Shown here in pieces: positions 6,474-10,883 of a stretch of 10,883 nt of DNA. Origin of the DNA: Spartobacteria bacterium (GTDB lineage Bacteria; Verrucomicrobiota; Verrucomicrobiia; Chthoniobacterales; Chthoniobacteraceae); assembly GCA_025355595.1 (NCBI GenBank), contig JANXZI010000313.1:1-10883 (forward strand), in the 5' to 3' direction. The translations under genes and the position numbers were made by a program. The notes under the pieces are model-generated. The model worked only from the letters and a program-made list of their open reading frames with translations. It did not search any database and had not been told where the DNA came from. The first letter of the stretch is position 1, and the number at the start of each line of letters is the position of its first letter.

Positions 6474-6529
6474 TTTCTTCCGCATGTCTCCCGAGATTGG
6501 AAGTAAAAATTGCGAAGCTCACTAAGTTT

Positions 6530-7321
6530 TTATATTCCGCCGAACGCTGCGGATATCCTCAGAGCAGCGCCTCCGGACAGTGCAACCTCCGCCGGCTGCA
6601 GCCCTGCGGGCAGGAATGCGCGGAGCGAAAAGGTGCGCGCCGCCAGTTCCGCGAGCCGGGGGCTGAGCTGCGCGGCCGCGAGATTCGCGATCATCCCGTC
6701 GCCCGTGCAGGTCGCGTCGCTGAGGCGGAGATTGAAGTCCGCATCCATCGCGATGCGCCCGCGGATCGTCAGCGTCGCGGTAAAAAACATCGCCTTCGCG
6801 ACCGCGATCGCTGTCACCGAGATCGCGCTCGGGCTCTCCGCCGCGAGCGTGAGCTGCACACTTTTCACCTCTGCGCCGTGCCCCGCCGCTGCGTCGCGCG
6901 CGAGGCCGAGCAGCGCCGCCTCGATGTCCGTCGTTGCCGCCGACGCGTCGAGCGTTCCATTCGTGCAGCTTTGCAGCGACGCGACACGCGCGCCGTCCGC
7001 CGCAGTGCCAAATGCAAACACGCAATCCTTCGCGCGCAGCCGGACGTGGACTGGCACAGCGCCGAGCCACGCCGGCTCCGCGGTGACATCCAGCGCGCGC
7101 GAAAAAAATCCGCCTCCCGCATTTTCCTGCGCCGTCGCGGGCCGCGCGGGTCCGTCGATCCGGACGCCTGTGAGATCAATCCGCAGCGCTGTGAGTGATG
7201 GGAAATCCCCCTCGGCCGTCACCGCATCCGCGCGCGCCCCGATCGTCACCGCCCCGCGCGTAAGGGCGGTGCGGAGGCCTGGAGTGTCAGTGGGAAACGA
7301 GTCGCCGCCGAGTGCAAACAT
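6530..7321 (-). CDS. Hypothetical beta-rich protein, possibly LmeA/DUF2993-like
   Basis: A 263-residue protein that I do not recognise with confidence. The ATG at 7321 is the first start after an in-frame TGA nine codons upstream. No Shine-Dalgarno sequence, signal peptide or membrane helix is visible. The sequence alternates beta strands and Gly/Ala turns: residues about 45-60 read LRIDLTGVRIDGP, the middle has VPVHVRLRAKDCVFAFG, and the C-terminal third has AMFFTATLTIRGRIAMD and NFNLRLSD-like strands, then a helix (LSPRLAELAARTFSLRAFLP) and a closing strand (LRISAAFGG). This layout resembles lipid-binding LmeA/DUF2993 proteins, which end in a helix, a Leu-Pro turn and a beta hairpin; that is inference by pattern only. 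Its frame gives a plausible folded protein, whereas the overlapping plus-strand frame gives Arg/Ser/Ala-rich low-complexity sequence. It sits between the tRNA and the pilus operon, 111 bases before the latter, and may be transcribed separately. Confidence 0.65.
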   Translation of the reverse strand: MFALGGDSFPTDTPGLRTALTRGAVTIGARADAVTAEGDFPSLTALRIDLTGVRIDGPARPATAQENAGGGFFSRALDVTAEPAWLGAVPVHVRLRAKDCVFAFGTAADGARVASLQSCTNGTLDASAATTDIEAALLGLARDAAAGHGAEVKSVQLTLAAESPSAISVTAIAVAKAMFFTATLTIRGRIAMDADFNLRLSDATCTGDGMIANLAAAQLSPRLAELAARTFSLRAFLPAGLQPAEVALSGGAALRISAAFGGI

Positions 7322-7391
7322 CTGCGACTTGTGCGAAGCCCGATGGATTCACGCAATGCGAAACGGCGTGGTAGATGCGTTTTGCTAAAGC

Positions 7392-7466
7392 TGGAGCCAG
7401 AGAAGGGGATTGAACCCTTGACCTGCGGTTTACGAAACCGCTGCTCTACCACTGAGCTACTCTGGC
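7392..7466 (-). tRNA. tRNA-Thr (anticodon CGU)
   Basis: A complete 75-base cloverleaf including an encoded CCA. The acceptor stem is GCCAGAG/CTCTGGC (7 pairs), the D arm GCTC/GAGC, and the anticodon stem GCGGT/ACCGC around the loop TTCGTAA, which places anticodon CGT at 7434-7432. The variable loop is AGGTC and the T arm AAGGG/CCCTT encloses TTCAATC. Discriminator base is T. This isoacceptor reads the threonine codon ACG. Confidence 0.97.
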
Positions 7467-7489
7467 TTTGCGCAAAATTGCGGGCGCGG

Positions 7490-7518
7490 AATATCGGGAG
7501 CACGCCGCGCCTTAGCAA
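7490..7518 (-). promoter_or_regulatory. Candidate sigma70-type promoter for tRNA-Thr
   Basis: On the coding strand, TTGCTA (7518-7513) and GATATT (7495-7490) are separated by exactly 17 bases; each matches 4 of 6 consensus positions. The -10 box ends 23 bases before the tRNA 5' end, which would leave a leader of about 16 bases. The spacing and position are right, but the boxes are only moderate matches. Confidence 0.4.
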
Positions 7519-7538
7519 GCGCTTAAAGCAGTCTGTTG

Positions 7539-7558
7539 AAAAACCGCCTCGGCAGGTT
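7539..7558 (-). terminator. Likely intrinsic terminator of the giant PEP-CTERM gene
   Basis: Starting one base after the stop codon, the coding strand can fold AACC-GC against GC-GGTT with one bulged T and a CGAG tetraloop, followed directly by a run of five Ts (7543-7539), two of which pair in the stem. The stem is short (6 pairs) but correctly placed to end the upstream transcript before the tRNA promoter. Confidence 0.5.
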
Positions 7559-7559
7559 G

Positions 7560-10500
7560 TCAGCGTTGGCGCCGGCGGCGCAGTCCGGCCATCATCGCCA
7601 CGCCGCCGAGCAGCAGAGTGGCTGAGCCCGGCTCGGGCACGAGGTCGAAGAGCACGATGTCGTTGCCGCTGGTCGTGGCGTTCGGGACGAATGAGACCGT
7701 GCCGCCGAACCAGCCCGTGGTGCCGTAGTCGATCGTCGGTGTGCCGACGAGCCCGCCGTTCAGGTCAGCGGCAGCCACGTCGCCGTCGAAAAGGATGAAC
7801 GTCTTGCCGGATGGGTCGCCGCCACCGGCGTCCACGAGCCGGATGGTCCACGCGCCGGCGATGGTCAGCGTTGACGATGCGCCGCTGAGGAAAACGGTGT
7901 CGGACAGGCTGCCCGCCTTTTCTTCGAAGACATACGTGGCGGCGGTGCCGACGGTGAGGCCGGTGTTGCTGAAGGTCATTCCGGTCGTGGCCGTCGCCTT
8001 GTCGGGCGAGAGAAAGGAATTGGGATTCAAGGTGGTCGCACCGTTGAAGGTGCCGGAGCCCATGAGCGTGCCGCTGGTGATGACATCCACGGGGCCGGAC
8101 AGCGAGCCGTTGACGGTGAGCGTCGCATTCGCATCCACCTGCACTTTGCCGCCGCCGGAGCCAACGCTGGCCGCGCCGATTTCCATGGTGCCGCTGTGGA
8201 CGATGACGGCAGCGCCGGTCGCGGGGTTGATGACGTTGTTGCCGTTCACGATCACTTTGCCGGTGCCGGTCGTGCCGACGGTGAGGATGCCGTCGGCGGC
8301 GACGGTGAGCGTCGTGTTCACCGTCAGTGTCATGCCGGAGGCGACGTTGATCGTGCCGAGGCCCGCGGCAGGAACATTCACCGTGTCGGCGGTGCTGGCG
8401 GCGAGCGCAGCGCCGGTGAGGTCGAGGGTCGTGGCGGCATTGCTGCCGATGAAATTCACCGCGGCGATCTGGTCAATGCCGCCCGCCGTGAGGACCGATC
8501 CGGCATTCACTTGGATGGTGCCTTTTCCGCCGACGGGGGTGACGAAGAGGTTGCCCGTGCCGTCGTCAATCGGCTTGATCATGTCGCCGCCATCGAGCGC
8601 GGCGATGCCGTCCTTGTAGCCGAAGCCGTAGTTGACGTTAAAGCCGTTGCCGGTGATCGGGCCGGAGCCGCCTGCGCCGTTGTTCATGCGGATCTCGATG
8701 GCGTGCCAGCCCGTGCCGAAGCCGGGCAGCGCGACGCCTGCGCCGAAATTCTGGCTCGGCGTGCCGAGGTTCGCTCCCGCGGTGAGCACGCCGCTGCCGG
8801 CCTGGCCGACGGTGTAGGCGGTGCTCACCACGCGGCTGGTGCCGCCGTTCGCGGCGTTCAGCACGAGCGCGCCGTCGATCCACACTGCGGCGCGGTCGTC
8901 GATGTTTTCAGCGAAGGAAAAGACGCCGTCATTGTCTTTCACGAAGCCGGTGTAGATCCAGGTGTCGTTGTCCGTGTGGCCGGTGAGCGCGTTCTGCGTC
9001 ACGGCATTCATCTGGAGCATGCGCGGCTCGAGCTTGATGCCGAAATTGCCCGGGTTCGCGGTCCGCGTTTCATTCGTCGCCAGCGCGCCGCCGGGCGCGG
9101 TGGTGAAGCCTTCGAGCAGGCCCGGCTTGTAGCCGAGCGAGGTGCCGCCGATGAGGCCGCTCACCGTCACGCTTCCGGTGGTTTGCACGGTGCCGCTGTT
9201 CGTGATGCCGCCGGAGTGGTTCACCGCGCCGCTGGTCGCATCGAGGTGCAGGACGGCGTTCACCGCGGCAATCGCGGGCGTGCCAGGCAGGGCGACGGTG
9301 GGCGTGCTGGCGGGTGAGCCGAAGACCGTGATGTTGCCGCTCGAAGTGGCCGCGGCCGTGGGCACGTAGCGCAGTGTGCCATTTTCCACCTGCGTCCCGG
9401 CAAAGTTCGGCGCGGTCGCATTGGCGGTCACGGTGTTCGTGCCCGCGACATTGATGCCGCTGGCGATGGGGCCGGAGAGATTGAGCTGCTGGCCGAGCCC
9501 CATGTAGATGCCCGAGCCGCTGAAGCCGCTGCCGGTCGCGGTGATGGTCGTCGCGCCCGAGTTCGTGCCGACGATGCCGTTGTTCACGAGGCTGCCGACG
9601 CTGAGCGTGGTCGTGTTCGTCACCGAGAGCGCGCCTGCGTTGTTGCCGGGGTTGGCATTCACGGTGAAGGCGCCGGTGACGGTGAGCGTCTTGCTCGCCT
9701 CGGAAATGTAGAGGCCGCTGAGCGAGAAGCCCGGCACCGTAGCGGTGGCCGGCAGGATGAAATTGGTCAACGCGGTCGTGTTGAAAGAGGGCGCGAGGGC
9801 GAGGGTGGCAGGTCCGGCGAGGCCGATGCTGCCCGTGAAAGTGGGCGCGATCGCGGTGAACTGAAGACGGCCCGCGCCCGCCTTCACGAATGAGCCCGCA
9901 CCGTCGAGCGAGCTGAACAGGGTGAGGTAATTTCCCAGTCCCGCGGCGGCGGTCACCGCGGTGCTCGAATCCACCGTCAGCGTGCGCGTGCCGGAGGGCA
10001 CGGTGAGCGTGCCGAGGCTCATGATGTTTCCGCTGATCGTGTCCGTCGCATTCGCGCGGCCTGCGTCGAGGTAGGAATTGGCGCTCAGCGTGACGTTGTT
10101 GCCGTACGTCACCGTCGTATTGCTCACCGCCGTGGCGGTGTTCGTCGCGTCGTCGCGGAAGCGGAGGCGTCCGCCGGCGAGGTTGATCGTGCCCGTGCCG
10201 AGTTCATTGCCCGTCGCGCGCACGGCTGTGGCACCGGCGATCAGTGTGACCTGATTTAGCAAAATCGCATTCGCGCCCACGCTGAAGGTGCCGCTGAAAT
10301 CATTCGCGCCCGCCGCGCCGACGATCGGATTTCCGAGTGTGAAGGTGCCGCCCAGACCCGCGCCCTGCGTGATGCCAGGGCCGACGAGGCTGATCGTGCC
10401 TGCGCCCGTCAGCTTGCCGTTCAGCGTGATGTTTCCGGCGTTCGTGCCGGGCACGTAGTAGTCGTATGCCGCGATGTTGGCCGTGCCGCTCGGGACATTC

Positions 10501-10883
10501 AGCACGGTCTGATCCGGCACGTTCGTCGTGGCCGCACCGAGGATGAAGGAATTGATCGTCGCGCCCAGCGTCGCGCCATTCTTCAGCGTCACGGAGCCGG
10601 TGATGACCTGGCTGGCGGTGAACGAGCCGAGCAGCACCGCGGCGTCCTGCACGACGGTGTTCACCCGGTTGCTGCCGAGCGAACCGGAACGATCCACGCG
10701 CACGATGCCGCTTTGGATGTTGAAGCTGTTCGTCAGAGTCGCCGGGTTGTTAAAAGCGCTCACGCCCTGCGCGATGATGTTGCCGCTGATGGCGGTGGCG
10801 GGTGTGTTGTTGATCGTGAAAGTCGTGGTGCTCGTCACCGCTACGACGAAGGAATTCGCCGGGACATTCGTGCCCGTGACTTG
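7560..10883 (-). CDS. Giant autotransporter-type beta-repeat protein with PA14-like domain and PEP-CTERM signal (5' end outside window)
   Basis: At least 1,107 residues of a secreted or surface-attached protein; the frame is open to the right edge and no signal peptide is visible, so the true start lies outside (the GTG at 10838 is only an internal codon). Numbering from the edge, residues about 1-575 and 770-1000 are Gly/Thr/Asn/Ala-rich strand repeats of the autotransporter-associated type (for example GTINLAGGRLRF, GTLTVPSGTRTLTV, GSFVKAGAGRLQF), expected to stack as a beta-helix. Residues about 580-770 form a distinct PA14-like module, with NDTWIYTGFVKDNDGVFSF, DRAAVWIDGALVL and GWHAIEIRMNNGAGGSGP, of the kind that binds glycans or other ligands. 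The C-terminus is VPEPGSATLLLGG, a short hydrophobic stretch and RRRRQR: a complete PEP-CTERM signal, recognised by an exosortase. I see no cysteine. Probable role is adhesion, matrix or polysaccharide association; the substrate cannot be read from the sequence. Confidence 0.92.
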   Translation of the reverse strand, partial: QVTGTNVPANSFVVAVTSTTTFTINNTPATAISGNIIAQGVSAFNNPATLTNSFNIQSGIVRVDRSGSLGSNRVNTVVQDAAVLLGSFTASQVITGSVTLKNGATLGATINSFILGAATTNVPDQTVLNVPSGTANIAAYDYYVPGTNAGNITLNGKLTGAGTISLVGPGITQGAGLGGTFTLGNPIVGAAGANDFSGTFSVGANAILLNQVTLIAGATAVRATGNELGTGTINLAGGRLRFRDDATNTATAVSNTTVTYGNNVTLSANSYLDAGRANATDTISGNIMSLGTLTVPSGTRTLTVDSSTAVTAAAGLGNYLTLFSSLDGAGSFVKAGAGRLQFTAIAPTFTGSIGLAGPATLALAPSFNTTALTNFILPATATVPGFSLSGLYISEASKTLTVTGAFTVNANPGNNAGALSVTNTTTLSVGSLVNNGIVGTNSGATTITATGSGFSGSGIYMGLGQQLNLSGPIASGINVAGTNTVTANATAPNFAGTQVENGTLRYVPTAAATSSGNITVFGSPASTPTVALPGTPAIAAVNAVLHLDATSGAVNHSGGITNSGTVQTTGSVTVSGLIGGTSLGYKPGLLEGFTTAPGGALATNETRTANPGNFGIKLEPRMLQMNAVTQNALTGHTDNDTWIYTGFVKDNDGVFSFAENIDDRAAVWIDGALVLNAANGGTSRVVSTAYTVGQAGSGVLTAGANLGTPSQNFGAGVALPGFGTGWHAIEIRMNNGAGGSGPITGNGFNVNYGFGYKDGIAALDGGDMIKPIDDGTGNLFVTPVGGKGTIQVNAGSVLTAGGIDQIAAVNFIGSNAATTLDLTGAALAASTADTVNVPAAGLGTINVASGMTLTVNTTLTVAADGILTVGTTGTGKVIVNGNNVINPATGAAVIVHSGTMEIGAASVGSGGGKVQVDANATLTVNGSLSGPVDVITSGTLMGSGTFNGATTLNPNSFLSPDKATATTGMTFSNTGLTVGTAATYVFEEKAGSLSDTVFLSGASSTLTIAGAWTIRLVDAGGGDPSGKTFILFDGDVAAADLNGGLVGTPTIDYGTTGWFGGTVSFVPNATTSGNDIVLFDLVPEPGSATLLLGGVAMMAGLRRRRQR

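Noticed and set aside
6216..6485. Minus-strand frame starting at 6485 after a GGGAG motif, a possible leader peptide
   Set aside because: It does not terminate before the Amuc_1102-like gene but runs about 200 bases into it out of frame, its GGGAG is only 2 bases from the ATG, and the translation is Arg/Cys/Ser-rich.
6510..7388. Plus-strand 292-codon frame opposite the 263-residue protein
   Set aside because: The product is Ala/Ser/Arg-rich low complexity, with no signal or domain, and extends almost to the tRNA; the minus-strand frame gives an ordered beta-rich protein.
7246..7518. Minus-strand 90-codon frame spanning the tRNA
   Set aside because: It reads straight through the complete tRNA-Thr gene, so it is not a protein gene.
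7320..7560. tRNA gene as a possible integration site for a mobile element
   Set aside because: I see no integrase, no repeated copy of the tRNA 3' end, and no transposase or inverted repeats elsewhere in the window.
8196..9317. Long plus-strand open frame of 373 codons (and a neighbour at 7741-8619) opposite the PEP-CTERM gene
   Set aside because: It is the antisense of GC-rich Gly/Thr/Val repeats, which rarely produce stop codons in reverse. The translation is Arg/Ala/Gly/His-rich with no recognisable domain, while the minus strand encodes a clear repeat protein with PA14-like and PEP-CTERM parts.
1..10883. CRISPR array, insertion sequence, rRNA or phage genes
   Set aside because: No regularly spaced identical repeats, transposase motifs, rRNA-like segments or phage structural genes were seen on either strand.

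Overview
The window reads as chromosomal DNA of a GC-rich member of the Verrucomicrobiota. The main reason is a five-gene cluster that matches, in gene order and in sequence, the pilus-like locus of Akkermansia muciniphila (Amuc_1098 to Amuc_1102 families). A very large beta-repeat surface protein with a PEP-CTERM tail fits the same phylum. I cannot name a genus. All supported genes lie on the minus strand, so the window is best read from right to left. No gene-free stretch exceeds about 110 bases.

Right part (10883 to 7560): the 3' portion of a giant secreted protein built of autotransporter-type beta-strand repeats. It carries an embedded PA14-like carbohydrate-binding-type domain and ends in a PEP-CTERM sorting signal. 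Its start is outside the window. A small hairpin with a T-run directly after the stop codon is a likely terminator. Next come a putative promoter and a tRNA-Thr(CGU) gene (7466 to 7392) with an encoded CCA end, then a 263-residue beta-rich protein of unknown function (7321 to 6530).

Left part (6418 to 1): a pilus or secretion assembly operon. In transcription order it encodes an exported Amuc_1102-like protein, a PilM-like actin-fold ATPase fused to a PilN-like membrane protein, an Amuc_1100-like PilO-type membrane protein, an Amuc_1099-like membrane protein in the PilP position with a calcium-loop motif, and a PilQ-like secretin (Amuc_1098 family) that runs off the left edge. Two ATGA stop/start overlaps link the middle three genes. 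The order is that of the proteobacterial pilMNOPQ module, with M and N fused. The likely joint job is an envelope-spanning alignment complex: cytoplasmic PilM domain, inner-membrane PilN/PilO/PilP-like parts, and an outer-membrane secretin pore. No pilin, prepilin peptidase or motor ATPase gene is present here, so those parts must be encoded elsewhere.
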